From: Bacteroidota bacterium
GTDB lineage: Bacteria > Bacteroidota > Bacteroidia > Bacteroidales > Dysgonomonadaceae
NCBI GenBank assembly: GCA_023424395.1
Contig: JAFADY010000050.1
Location: 62,001 to 126,000, forward strand
Direction: 5' to 3'
Length of the DNA: 64,000 nucleotides
Positions within the stretch are counted from its first letter, which is position 1, and every line of letters starts with the position of its first letter. Made by a program: the position numbers and the translations under genes. Below, one piece after another: positions 9,588 to 17,486 of this stretch. The notes under the pieces were generated by a model. It did not search any database. It saw only the letters and a program-made list of their open reading frames with translations, and was not told the origin of the DNA.

Positions 9588-9922
9588 ACCTGCTCAAACA
9601 CTGTTGAGAAGAAAAAGTTAAAGTTTGAAAAACATAAATACATTTTTAGGTATAAACACCCATCTAAAAAGTTAAATTTTTCAATTTGGCCTTAAATCCG
9701 CCTAATCAATACACCAACAGCTGAAGAGAGTTTTGTGGTTCTCTAATTTCGCTATTTCACCTTCAGCATAAATGGATGAAAAATCATATAACCGCGTTTT
9801 TGGAGTAGGCCAATTTTCTATAAAAAATTCCTTTTTCATGAACAAATAAGATGAGTTGTGTATTCAACTAATAGGTACTTATCATTTTATGTATAAATTG
9901 TTTAACATTTAATTTTTTGTTT
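9588..9922. other. 335-bp intergenic region, no gene seen
   Basis: Between the rluF-like gene and the small membrane protein I see no sustained ORF, RNA gene or strong hairpin. CTCAA/TTGAG near 9593-9608 could form a weak stem but lacks a T tract. A promoter for the next gene presumably lies at the 3' end, but no TAnnTTTG box is evident. Confidence 0.5.
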
Positions 9923-10471
9923 ATGAAGTATTTGACTGTTTTATTTTTTTCGCTTTTTACTTTTATGACTGTGCAGGTGAATGCTCAAACATACAAGATA
10001 AACAAGACTGTTTACAATTATAAAGAGTATATACCGCAGGAAGGTGACAAGTATAATCCTACAATAGCGGGAGTTTCATCTTTTGTTGTTCCGGGTTTGG
10101 GACAAATGTTATCTGGAGAAACAACTCGCGGATTATATTTTATGGGTGGCGCAGTAGCATCTATTGGAATGGTGCTAATAGCAAATTCTTTGGCAGATGA
10201 TATAAGTTTTGGAGATCTATTCAGTAAACAAAGTGAGGGAAAATTGAAAGGTGCCTTTTTTTTATTGTACGGCGGGTTATTAAGTTATTTAGTCATAGAT
10301 ATTTGGTCTATTATTGACGCCGTTAAAGTAGCCAAGGTCAATAATATGTATTATCAAAATACACGTGGCACAAATAATATGAGTTTACGTCTTAATCCTT
10401 ACGTTGGCACCAATACCTATTTGGGGAAAGTTTCTCACGAAGTAGGATTGTCACTGAATTTGGTTTTCTAA
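9923..10471 (+). CDS. Small secreted/membrane protein, DUF5683-like
   Basis: About 182 residues. A signal peptide (MKYLTVLFFSLFTFMTVQVNAQ) is followed by a motif of the DUF5683 kind (SSFVVPGLGQMLSGETTRGL) and two hydrophobic segments (about 67-90 and 108-130). The last 50 residues (SLRLNPYV, GLSLNLVF) resemble beta-strands. I chose the ATG at 9923 because the six-base-longer reading would use TTG. Function is unknown. It stands alone, with two hairpins downstream. Confidence 0.75.
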   Translation: MKYLTVLFFSLFTFMTVQVNAQTYKINKTVYNYKEYIPQEGDKYNPTIAGVSSFVVPGLGQMLSGETTRGLYFMGGAVASIGMVLIANSLADDISFGDLFSKQSEGKLKGAFFLLYGGLLSYLVIDIWSIIDAVKVAKVNNMYYQNTRGTNNMSLRLNPYVGTNTYLGKVSHEVGLSLNLVF

Positions 10472-10494
10472 GTTGAATTTTAAAGTGTTTTTTC

Positions 10495-10521
10495 GACTTT
10501 CCTGCGAAAAGTCAGATTTTT
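10495..10521 (+). terminator. Possible weak terminator
   Basis: GACTTT (10495-10500) pairs with AAAGTC (10508-10513), and ATTTTT follows. It lies 24 bases after the stop of the small membrane protein. The stem is short, and a better terminator lies at 10615-10655. Confidence 0.4.
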
Positions 10522-10614
10522 CCATTTTACCGCTACGTTCGCCAAGAATGAGACACTGTCCTCTAAAAGCGATATTTTGTGAGCTCATTTTTATAGATAA
10601 ATCATCACAACTTT

Positions 10615-10655
10615 AAAAACGGCTTCGTTATTTTAGCAATAACAAGCCGTTTTTT
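10615..10655 (+). terminator. Strong intrinsic terminator before ychF
   Basis: AAAAACGGCTT (10615-10625) pairs with AAGCCGTTTTT (10644-10654). Inside it GTTATT pairs with AATAAC, leaving one bulged C and a five-base loop. The right arm ends in a T run. It should separate the membrane-protein gene from ychF. Confidence 0.75.
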
Positions 10656-10657
10656 GT

Positions 10658-10665
10658 TACCTTTG
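10658..10665 (+). promoter_or_regulatory. Probable -7 box (TACCTTTG) of the ychF promoter
   Basis: The box matches the Bacteroidetes -7 consensus TAnnTTTG and lies 52 bases before the ychF ATG, immediately after the terminator. No clear TTTG -33 element is present at the usual spacing. Confidence 0.4.
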
Positions 10666-10716
10666 CACCCGCAAAAATCACATTAAAACTGTTTCTACGA
10701 TTTAAATTTTTATAAA

Positions 10717-11820
10717 ATGGCTTTACAATGCGGGATAGTTGGACTTCCCAACGTCGGAAAATCTACTCTTTTCAATTGTTTATCGAACGCGAAAGCGCAA
10801 GCGGCAAACTTCCCGTTTTGCACCATCGAACCCAACGTAGGTGTAATCACTGTCCCCGATGAGCGATTGAACAAATTGGCGGAATTGGTTCAACCCAAAA
10901 AAATTGTGCCTACAACGGTGGAAATTGTGGACATTGCCGGATTGGTAAAAGGGGCGAGCAAAGGCGAAGGATTGGGAAACAAATTCTTGGCCAATATTCG
11001 CGAAACAGACGCCATTTTGCACGTGTTGCGCTGTTTTGAAGACGAAAACATAACGCACGTTGATGGTAGTGTTGACCCCGTTCGCGATAAAGAGATCATT
11101 GATGCCGAGTTGCAACTGAAAGACCTCGAAACCATTGAATCGCGCATACAAAAAGTGGAAAAACAAGCCAAAACCGGCGGCGATAAAGATGCCAAGTTGG
11201 CTTATGAAGTTTATTCCAAAATTCGTGAAGCTTTGTTGCGGGGCGAATCTGCACGTACCGTTACATTCGATACAAAAGATGAAAACAAAGCCGCACGCGA
11301 ATTGTATTTATTGACATCAAAACCGGTACTGTATGTTTGTAATGTTGACGAACAAAGCGCCGTAAGCGGAAATAGATTCGTGGAACAGGTTCGGGAATCG
11401 GTAAAAAATGAAAATGCAGAGATTTTAGTCGTTGCCGCTAAAATAGAATCGGAAATAGCTGAATTCGATACCTATGAAGAACGTGAAATGTTCCTTTCCG
11501 AACTCGGATTGGAAGAATCGGGGATGAACCGTTTAATTAAAGCCGCTTATAAATTACTGAATCTTCAAACATTTCTCACCGCAGGACCGCAAGAAGTTCG
11601 CGCGTGGACATTCCACAAAGGTTGGAAGGCCCCCCAATGCGCAGGCGTTATTCACACCGATTTCGAAAAAGGGTTTATTCGCGCCGAAGTCATTAAATAC
11701 GACGATTACATTCATTACGGCTCAGAATCGGCTGTGAAAGAAGCCGGCAAAATGAACGTAGAAGGCAAAGAATACATCGTCCAAGATGGAGATGTGATGC
11801 ACTTTAGGTTTAATGTCTGA
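10717..11820 (+). CDS. ychF: Redox-regulated ATPase YchF (OLA1 family)
   Basis: The 367-residue cytoplasmic P-loop protein belongs to the Obg-related family and is universally conserved. It carries the G1 motif GLPNVGKST (9-17), a G3-region DIAG, and NVDE where true GTPases have NKxD, which is why the family prefers ATP. A coiled-coil segment is followed by a C-terminal TGS domain (about 280-367, ending GDVMHFRFNV). The family binds ribosomes and is linked to oxidative-stress responses. It has its own probable promoter and no obvious operon partner. Confidence 0.95.
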   Translation: MALQCGIVGLPNVGKSTLFNCLSNAKAQAANFPFCTIEPNVGVITVPDERLNKLAELVQPKKIVPTTVEIVDIAGLVKGASKGEGLGNKFLANIRETDAILHVLRCFEDENITHVDGSVDPVRDKEIIDAELQLKDLETIESRIQKVEKQAKTGGDKDAKLAYEVYSKIREALLRGESARTVTFDTKDENKAARELYLLTSKPVLYVCNVDEQSAVSGNRFVEQVRESVKNENAEILVVAAKIESEIAEFDTYEEREMFLSELGLEESGMNRLIKAAYKLLNLQTFLTAGPQEVRAWTFHKGWKAPQCAGVIHTDFEKGFIRAEVIKYDDYIHYGSESAVKEAGKMNVEGKEYIVQDGDVMHFRFNV

Positions 11821-11892
11821 AACCATAATTTATAATTAATCTAAATTGTTATTGTTTTTTATTTTTATGTTGTAAAACATATTAAATTTAGG

Positions 11893-11921
11893 TTGATTAA
11901 TCGTTTAACTTAGTATATTTG
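11893..11921 (+). promoter_or_regulatory. Promoter of the lacI-type regulator gene
   Basis: A -33 TTG (11893-11895) and a -7 TATATTTG (11914-11921) are separated by 18 bases, fitting the Bacteroidetes pattern. The predicted start is about 45 bases before the GTG start codon. The operator-like motif at 11897-11908 lies between the two boxes, so binding there would block transcription. Confidence 0.55.
11897..11908 (+). promoter_or_regulatory. Putative LacI-family operator O1 (TTAATCGTTTAA)
   Basis: The 12-mer fits a TTAAWCGWTTAA palindrome with a central CG, the usual layout of LacI/GalR operators. The identical 12-mer recurs at 12986-12997, after the regulator gene. It lies inside the regulator's own promoter, suggesting autoregulation. 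Confidence 0.55.
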
Positions 11922-11974
11922 CGTTAATAAATGTTAGTCGGGTATTGTACCTTTTAATTGCTAAGTAGAGAGTA

Positions 11975-12970
11975 GTGGAAAGAGTTTCCTTAAAAGTCAT
12001 TGCCAAAGAATTAGGTGTTTCGACAGCGACTGTCTCCCTTGTTCTAAATGGCAAGGATACAAATGGTAGAGTAAGTAGACAAATGTCTATGAAGATCTTG
12101 GATAAGGCAGAAGAGCTTCACTACGTGCCAAACAGCTTAGCCAAAGGTCTAAAAATGGGTCGCTCAAAAACGATAGGGTTAATCGTGGCTGATATTTCTA
12201 ATGTGTTCTTCGGTACATTGGCTCTGCATATTCAAAGCTATGCAGAGAAAGAAGGTTATACAGTGGTAATAGGAAATACCAATGAGAAATTAGACGAAAT
12301 GGAGAATATGATTAGATTTCTTAATTCTCGTCAAGTAGATGGATTAATTATTACTCCCACCGAAGGAAGTGAACATTTGATAAAAAAATTGATAGAATAT
12401 AAAAAACCTTTTGTATTGGTGGACAGAAGTTATCCGGACTTAAATGTTTTTTCAGTTTTAATTAATAATTACGAGATTTCTTATAAATCGACAAAAAAAT
12501 TAATTAGCAAAGGTTGTAAAAACCCTGCATTCATAACTTATAAACAAGATCAGTACCATACTAATGAACGCAGAAGAGGCTTTGAGCAAGCGGTTAAGGA
12601 AGCAGGAGTATATGATCTCGAAAATATAAAAGAAGTACGGTACGACTCTTTAAAGAATGATATAGACAAAGCTATTTTGCAATTAATGAACAGTGATAAA
12701 AGAATCGATTGCATTTTTTTCGCTACGAACTCTATTTCGATAGCAGGAGTAAAAGCATTATTTAAACATACCTTATCCATACAAAGAGATATCCAGATAA
12801 TGTGTTTTGATGAGAGTGAAGCTTTTTATCTGCTTCCTTTTTCAGTTCCTTTTGTAAAGCAACCTATCGAAAAAATGGCGAAACAATCCATAAGATTACT
12901 TTTAAATCAAATAGAACAAGAAAATTGTGAAATTGAGCGCTCAATTGTAGAAGCGGAGTTAAAATTATAA
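11975..12970 (+). CDS. LacI/GalR-family transcriptional regulator of the glycan locus
   Basis: The 331-residue protein begins at a GTG. The N-terminal helix-turn-helix (SLKVIAKELGVSTATVSLVL) and hinge (NSLAKGLKMGRSKTIGLI) are classic LacI family. The rest is a periplasmic-binding-protein-like effector domain (about 60-331). It is the first gene of the 50-kb co-directional locus, 35 bases before GH125. The same motif lies in its promoter and between the two genes, so it most likely represses both itself and the operon until an inducer binds. From the genes that follow, D-arabinose, D-ribulose or a mannose-containing product is a reasonable inducer guess. An in-frame stop (11966-11968) rules out a longer form. 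Confidence 0.9.
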   Translation: MERVSLKVIAKELGVSTATVSLVLNGKDTNGRVSRQMSMKILDKAEELHYVPNSLAKGLKMGRSKTIGLIVADISNVFFGTLALHIQSYAEKEGYTVVIGNTNEKLDEMENMIRFLNSRQVDGLIITPTEGSEHLIKKLIEYKKPFVLVDRSYPDLNVFSVLINNYEISYKSTKKLISKGCKNPAFITYKQDQYHTNERRRGFEQAVKEAGVYDLENIKEVRYDSLKNDIDKAILQLMNSDKRIDCIFFATNSISIAGVKALFKHTLSIQRDIQIMCFDESEAFYLLPFSVPFVKQPIEKMAKQSIRLLLNQIEQENCEIERSIVEAELKL

Positions 12971-12985
12971 TTTTTTTTCATTAAG

Positions 12986-12997
12986 TTAATCGTTTAA
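12986..12997 (+). promoter_or_regulatory. Putative LacI-family operator O2 (TTAATCGTTTAA)
   Basis: Exact second copy of the motif found in the regulator's promoter, here 8 bases before the GH125 ATG. A repressor bound here would block transcription into the enzyme genes or read-through from the regulator gene. I found no other exact copy elsewhere in the window by eye. Confidence 0.55.
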
Positions 12998-13005
12998 TTA
13001 CAGAC

Positions 13006-14433
13006 ATGAATAGAAGAAATTTTTTAAAAACAGCAGGTGTGGCGGGCGCAGGATTATTGATTGATAGAAATGCAATTTTCGCCCACTCCAAAACAGCTGG
13101 TTTTCCTGTAGTAAGAATACCTTTATCAAAAAGAAATTTTAGAAGTTCGGCGATAGAGGATGCAATTACCGAATTTAATAATTCGGTTAAGAACGAAGAA
13201 CTTAAATGGTTATTCGGAAATTGTTTTCCTAATACCTTAGATACAACAGTTTTTTATTCTGAAAAAAATGGTCGCCCCAATACGTATGTCATTACCGGAG
13301 ATATTGATGCGATGTGGCTAAGAGATAGCTCTGCCCAGGTTTTCCCATACATTGATTTTATGGATAAGGATAAAAACCTTCAAAAATTGATAGAGGGTGT
13401 CATTAATCAGCAAACTGCTTTTATTCTTAAAGATCCCTACGCAAATGCTTTCTATGATGATGATAAGAAGTACACAAGGTGGGAAAAAGACCATACTGAA
13501 ATGAAGCCCGGTATTCATGAACGAAAATATGAACTCGATTCTCTTTGTTATCCTATCAGATTGGCATATGCATATTGGAAAAAAACAAACGATACATCTC
13601 CATTCGATGCTCAATGGAAAAAGGCAATAGAGACGTCTTTACGAGTAATGAAGGAACAACAAAGAAAAGAAAATAACGGCCCTTACAATTTTAGGCGAAC
13701 AACAGAATGGGCCACGGATGCGGTTCCTATGGGTGGAAATGGTTATAAAATAAATCCAGTTGGTTTAATTTGCTCCACTTTCAGACCAAGTGACGATGCT
13801 ACTATTTTCCCCTTTTTAATACCTTCAAACTTCTTCGCTGTAGTAAGTTTAAGTCAAGCGTCGGAAATGATAAGCAGTATTACCAATGACGAAAAACTAG
13901 CTAATGAACTGGCAGCTCTAAGTAAGGAGGTGAAAGATGCTTTAAATAAATACAGCGTGGTACAACATCCCAAATACGGAGCAATATACGCATTTGAAAC
14001 GGACGGATTTGGAAGTGTTTACTTAATTGATGACGCTAACGTACCCAGTCTCTTGTCATTGCCTTATTTAGGTGCCATTGACAGAGACGATATTATTTAT
14101 GAAAATACCAGAAAGTTTGTATGGTCTGATGCCAATCCATACTTTTTTAAAGGAAAAGCAGCAGAGGGAATAGGAGGACACCACATCGGAGCCGATATGC
14201 TTTGGCCCATGAGTATCATCATGAAAGCATTAACATCGACAAATGATGCCGAAATTCAACATTGTATTCAGGTATTACAATCAACACACGCTAACACAGG
14301 TTTTATGCACGAATCTTTCCATAAAGATGATGCTACAAGGTTTACCAGACATTGGTTTGCTTGGGCCAATACGCTGTTTGGAGAGCTTCTGTGGAAGACA
14401 TATAAAGAAACACCACATTTACTGGAATATTAA
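13006..14433 (+). CDS. GH125 exo-alpha-1,6-mannosidase
   Basis: The 475-residue protein matches the DUF1237/GH125 family, metal-independent inverting enzymes that remove terminal alpha-1,6-mannose. Family signatures include TGDIDAMWLRDSSAQV (97-112), RPSDDATIFPF with the acid candidate Asp263/264, and GFMHESFHKDDATRF with the base candidate Glu436. The N-terminus (NRRNFLKTAGVAGAGLL) looks like a Tat signal, so it is probably periplasmic. It is the first enzyme gene after the regulator. With the GH76 at 52115 it could degrade the alpha-1,6-mannan core of lipomannan and lipoarabinomannan. Yeast mannan or N-glycan mannose is the alternative substrate, but the D-arabinan enzymes around it favour the former. 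Confidence 0.9.
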   Translation: MNRRNFLKTAGVAGAGLLIDRNAIFAHSKTAGFPVVRIPLSKRNFRSSAIEDAITEFNNSVKNEELKWLFGNCFPNTLDTTVFYSEKNGRPNTYVITGDIDAMWLRDSSAQVFPYIDFMDKDKNLQKLIEGVINQQTAFILKDPYANAFYDDDKKYTRWEKDHTEMKPGIHERKYELDSLCYPIRLAYAYWKKTNDTSPFDAQWKKAIETSLRVMKEQQRKENNGPYNFRRTTEWATDAVPMGGNGYKINPVGLICSTFRPSDDATIFPFLIPSNFFAVVSLSQASEMISSITNDEKLANELAALSKEVKDALNKYSVVQHPKYGAIYAFETDGFGSVYLIDDANVPSLLSLPYLGAIDRDDIIYENTRKFVWSDANPYFFKGKAAEGIGGHHIGADMLWPMSIIMKALTSTNDAEIQHCIQVLQSTHANTGFMHESFHKDDATRFTRHWFAWANTLFGELLWKTYKETPHLLEY

Positions 14434-14451
14434 TCAATAAAGTAATATTAT

Positions 14452-16227
14452 ATGAAAACAAATTATCCTAAAATTGGCATTCGACCCATCATTGATGGAA
14501 GACGTGGCGGCATTAGAGAATCATTGGAAGAAACAACCATGAATCTGGCCAAAAGTGCTGCTAAACTTTATTCAGAAACATTGAAATATCCTGATGGCTC
14601 GCCTGTTCAGTGTGTTATCGCCGATACAACAATTGGCGGAGTGAAGGAGGCAGCCCTATGTGCAGAAAAATTTGAAAAGGAAAATGTTGGATTAAGCCTA
14701 TCAGTTACCCCTTGCTGGGCTTACGGGTCCGAAACTATGGATATGAATCCAAACATCCCAAAAGCAATATGGGGTTTTAACGGAACAGAACGCCCGGGAG
14801 CTGTTTATTTGGCTGCTACGCTTGCAGCGCATACTCAGAAAGGACTTCCGGCTTTCGGAATTTACGGAAAACACGTACAGGACGTAGGAGACTCCACAAT
14901 ACCGGAAGACGTGAAAGAAAAACTTCTTCGCTTTGCACGTGCCGGTCTCGCTGTGGCTATAATGCGTGGCAAATCTTATCTGGCTATCGGTTCTGTTTCA
15001 ATGGGTATCGGTGGTTCAATGGTGAATCCGGACTTTTTACAGGAGTATTTGGGTATTAGATCAGAATTTGTAGATGCCAGTGAAATTTTAAGAAGAATTC
15101 AACTTGAGATTTATGATAAAGACGAATTCAGTAAAGCAATGGAATGGACGAGAGCCAAATGCATGAGTCGTGAAGGAGAAGATTTCAACCCCGAACATCT
15201 AAAGCATTCTCGTGAGCAAAAAGATAAAGATTGGGAATTTGTTGTAAAAATGACCCTGATTATGCGTGATTTGATGATCGGAAATCCGAAACTGAAAGAA
15301 ATGGGTTTCGGTGAAGAAGCAATGGGACACAATGCTATCGCCGGCGGATTTCAGGGACAAAGACAATGGACGGACTTTTTACCGGATGGTGATTTCTCAG
15401 AAGCAATCCTAAACTCATCTTTCGACTGGAACGGGATTCGCGAAGCTTTTACATTTGCTACTGAAGACGATCATTTGAATGGTATCAGTATGTTGTTCAA
15501 TCATTTATTAACCAATACCGCACAAATTTTTGCAGACGTCCGCACATATTGGAGTGCTGAATCGATAGAACGCGTTACTGGTTGGAAACCGGATGGAATT
15601 CTCGAACATGGAGCCATTCACCTGATTAATTCCGGCTCTTGTACGCTGGACGGAACCGGTCAGCAATCCGACGAGAATGGCAATCCTGTAATGAAACCTT
15701 TCTGGGATATTAAAGAAGAAGAAGTGGATAAGATGTTGGAAGCCACCAGCTGGCATCCCGCTTCATTAGAATATATGCGTGGCGGAGGTTATTCATCCCA
15801 GTTTCTTACCAGGCCGGGAATGCCTGTTACCATGTGCCGAATTAATCTGGTTAAAGGTTTAGGCCCTGTAATTCAAATCGCTGAAGGCTGGACTGCAACT
15901 TTCCCCGATGAAGTATTTCAAATTATCAATAAAAGAACAGACCGAATATGGCCTTCTACTTTCTTTGTTCCAAGAACAACCGGTAAAGGTCGATTCAAAG
16001 ATGTTTATTCCGTAATGAATTACTGGGGAGCTAACCATGGAGCAATAAGTTACGGACACATCGGTGCCGATTTAATCACGTTAGCATCAGCACTCTCTAT
16101 TCCGGTAAACATGCACAATGTGGATGAAAGTGATATCTTCAGGCCTTCAGCATGGGCATCATTTGGCGAAGATAATGAAGGAGCCGACTATCGCGCATGC
16201 TCTACTTACGGGCCTTTATACAAATAA
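14452..16227 (+). CDS. fucI: L-fucose isomerase, probably acting as D-arabinose isomerase
   Basis: At 591 residues it has the same length as the E. coli enzyme. Recognisable stretches are PKIGIRPIIDGRRGGIRESL at the N-terminus, FATEDDHLNGISMLFNHLL (metal-binding Glu region) and WGANHGAISYGHIGADLI with the C-terminal metal-binding His. FucI interconverts L-fucose and L-fuculose. Because D-arabinose has the same configuration at the reacting carbons, it also makes D-ribulose from D-arabinose. No fuculokinase or fuculose-1-phosphate aldolase lies in the window, but a ribulokinase does (61326), so D-arabinose is the likely physiological substrate. The enzyme is cytoplasmic and Mn-dependent by family. 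It starts 18 bases after GH125, clearly in the same operon. Confidence 0.93.
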   Translation: MKTNYPKIGIRPIIDGRRGGIRESLEETTMNLAKSAAKLYSETLKYPDGSPVQCVIADTTIGGVKEAALCAEKFEKENVGLSLSVTPCWAYGSETMDMNPNIPKAIWGFNGTERPGAVYLAATLAAHTQKGLPAFGIYGKHVQDVGDSTIPEDVKEKLLRFARAGLAVAIMRGKSYLAIGSVSMGIGGSMVNPDFLQEYLGIRSEFVDASEILRRIQLEIYDKDEFSKAMEWTRAKCMSREGEDFNPEHLKHSREQKDKDWEFVVKMTLIMRDLMIGNPKLKEMGFGEEAMGHNAIAGGFQGQRQWTDFLPDGDFSEAILNSSFDWNGIREAFTFATEDDHLNGISMLFNHLLTNTAQIFADVRTYWSAESIERVTGWKPDGILEHGAIHLINSGSCTLDGTGQQSDENGNPVMKPFWDIKEEEVDKMLEATSWHPASLEYMRGGGYSSQFLTRPGMPVTMCRINLVKGLGPVIQIAEGWTATFPDEVFQIINKRTDRIWPSTFFVPRTTGKGRFKDVYSVMNYWGANHGAISYGHIGADLITLASALSIPVNMHNVDESDIFRPSAWASFGEDNEGADYRACSTYGPLYK

Positions 16228-16244
16228 TTTATAAATACACTAAA

Positions 16245-17438
16245 ATGAAAAATATAACAAAAAGAATATTTTTATTTGGAATTTCAATTGCTCTAAGTTT
16301 TTCGTTGGTTTCTCAAGAAAATTTTACGAGTGAAATGTTTGATTTGGCAAAATTGAAATCAGGGATCAGGAACAAACGTATTTCAAGTACCGATAAAACA
16401 ATGGGCAACAGAGATCATTTGGAGCCTTTTCAACCTGGAGAAAAGAGAACTGTCGCTGAAATTAAAGGTACAGGTGTAATCAATCATATTTGGATCACAA
16501 TTGCTCCACCTCCCAACGAATTGAGCAGGAATGATATTATCATCCGCATGTATTGGGACGGAAATGATTATCCGTCGGTGGAATCGCCAATAGGTCCGTT
16601 TTTCGGACAGGGATGGGATGAGCGTTATAATTACGCATCACTGCCATTATCTGCAGGGCCTGAAAATGGAACAGGTTTATCGAGTTATTTTACCATGCCT
16701 TTCGAAAGAGGGGCAAGGATAGAAATTGAAAACCAAACCGACAAAACCATCAACGCATTTTATTTTTACGTGGATTACTATGAAATGGATAATCTACCTG
16801 ATGATATGGGACGTTTTCATGCATGGTATAACCATACTTTATCCGAAGCATTGCCGGAAGGCGAAACCGAATGGGCGCTTACAGGACCTTGGAAGCCGAA
16901 TACACAAACAGATCGTAACTACACTTTTATAGAAACAAAAGGCAAAGGTCATTTTGTGGGCATCAACTATTACGTGCACTCTCCCACTCCCATGTGGTAC
17001 GGAGAAGGTGATGACATGTGGTTTATTGATGGCGAAACAACTCCATCCTTGATAGGAACGGGAACAGAAGATTTTTTCAATACATCCTGGTGTCCAAAAG
17101 AGCCCTTTTCGCATCCTCATTTCGGATATCCTCGTGTGAATAACGATGTGGGATGGCTTGGACGTACACATGTTTATAGATTCTTTATTAACGATCCTAT
17201 TTTCTTTGAAAGAGAAGTAAAAGGAACCATAGAAACCGGGCACAATAACAACTTGACTCTGGATTTATCCACAGTTGCTTATTGGTATCAAGATACTGCC
17301 GTTATGCTTCCTGCTGCACCATCAAAAGAACAAAGAAGGCCTAAGCCCTTTATCAACCATATGGATATGCATCGTTGGAGAGACGCGTGGCGTAAGTCTA
17401 AAGGCAATGATTCACAATTGTGGGGGAATGAACAATAG
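16245..17438 (+). CDS. GH172 (DUF2961) glycosidase, candidate exo-alpha-D-arabinofuranosidase
   Basis: About 397 residues with a Sec signal (ALSFSLVSQ), so periplasmic. The DUF2961 jelly-roll fold is shown by GTGVINHIWI, RMYWDGNDYPSVESPIGPFF and ETKGKGHFVG. Two conserved Glu, Glu254 (YGEGDDMWF) and Glu275 (GTGTEDFF), are 21 residues apart, as I recall for the catalytic pair of the founding GH172 difructose-anhydride enzyme. I chose the ATG at 16245; an upstream CTG or ATG reading would precede the signal peptide with unlikely sequence overlapping fucI. Known GH172 members act on alpha-D-arabinofuranose or alpha-D-fructofuranose. The first fits this locus. It is one of four DUF2961 genes in the window. 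Confidence 0.88.
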   Translation: MKNITKRIFLFGISIALSFSLVSQENFTSEMFDLAKLKSGIRNKRISSTDKTMGNRDHLEPFQPGEKRTVAEIKGTGVINHIWITIAPPPNELSRNDIIIRMYWDGNDYPSVESPIGPFFGQGWDERYNYASLPLSAGPENGTGLSSYFTMPFERGARIEIENQTDKTINAFYFYVDYYEMDNLPDDMGRFHAWYNHTLSEALPEGETEWALTGPWKPNTQTDRNYTFIETKGKGHFVGINYYVHSPTPMWYGEGDDMWFIDGETTPSLIGTGTEDFFNTSWCPKEPFSHPHFGYPRVNNDVGWLGRTHVYRFFINDPIFFEREVKGTIETGHNNNLTLDLSTVAYWYQDTAVMLPAAPSKEQRRPKPFINHMDMHRWRDAWRKSKGNDSQLWGNEQ

Positions 17439-17486
17439 TATTTTTTACAATGACAGGATGATTTGAACAATTATTTACTAAAGCAA

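Noticed and set aside
10780..11195. Two minus-strand ORFs of 128 and 101 residues
   Set aside because: They are antisense to ychF, a universally conserved gene with intact motifs.
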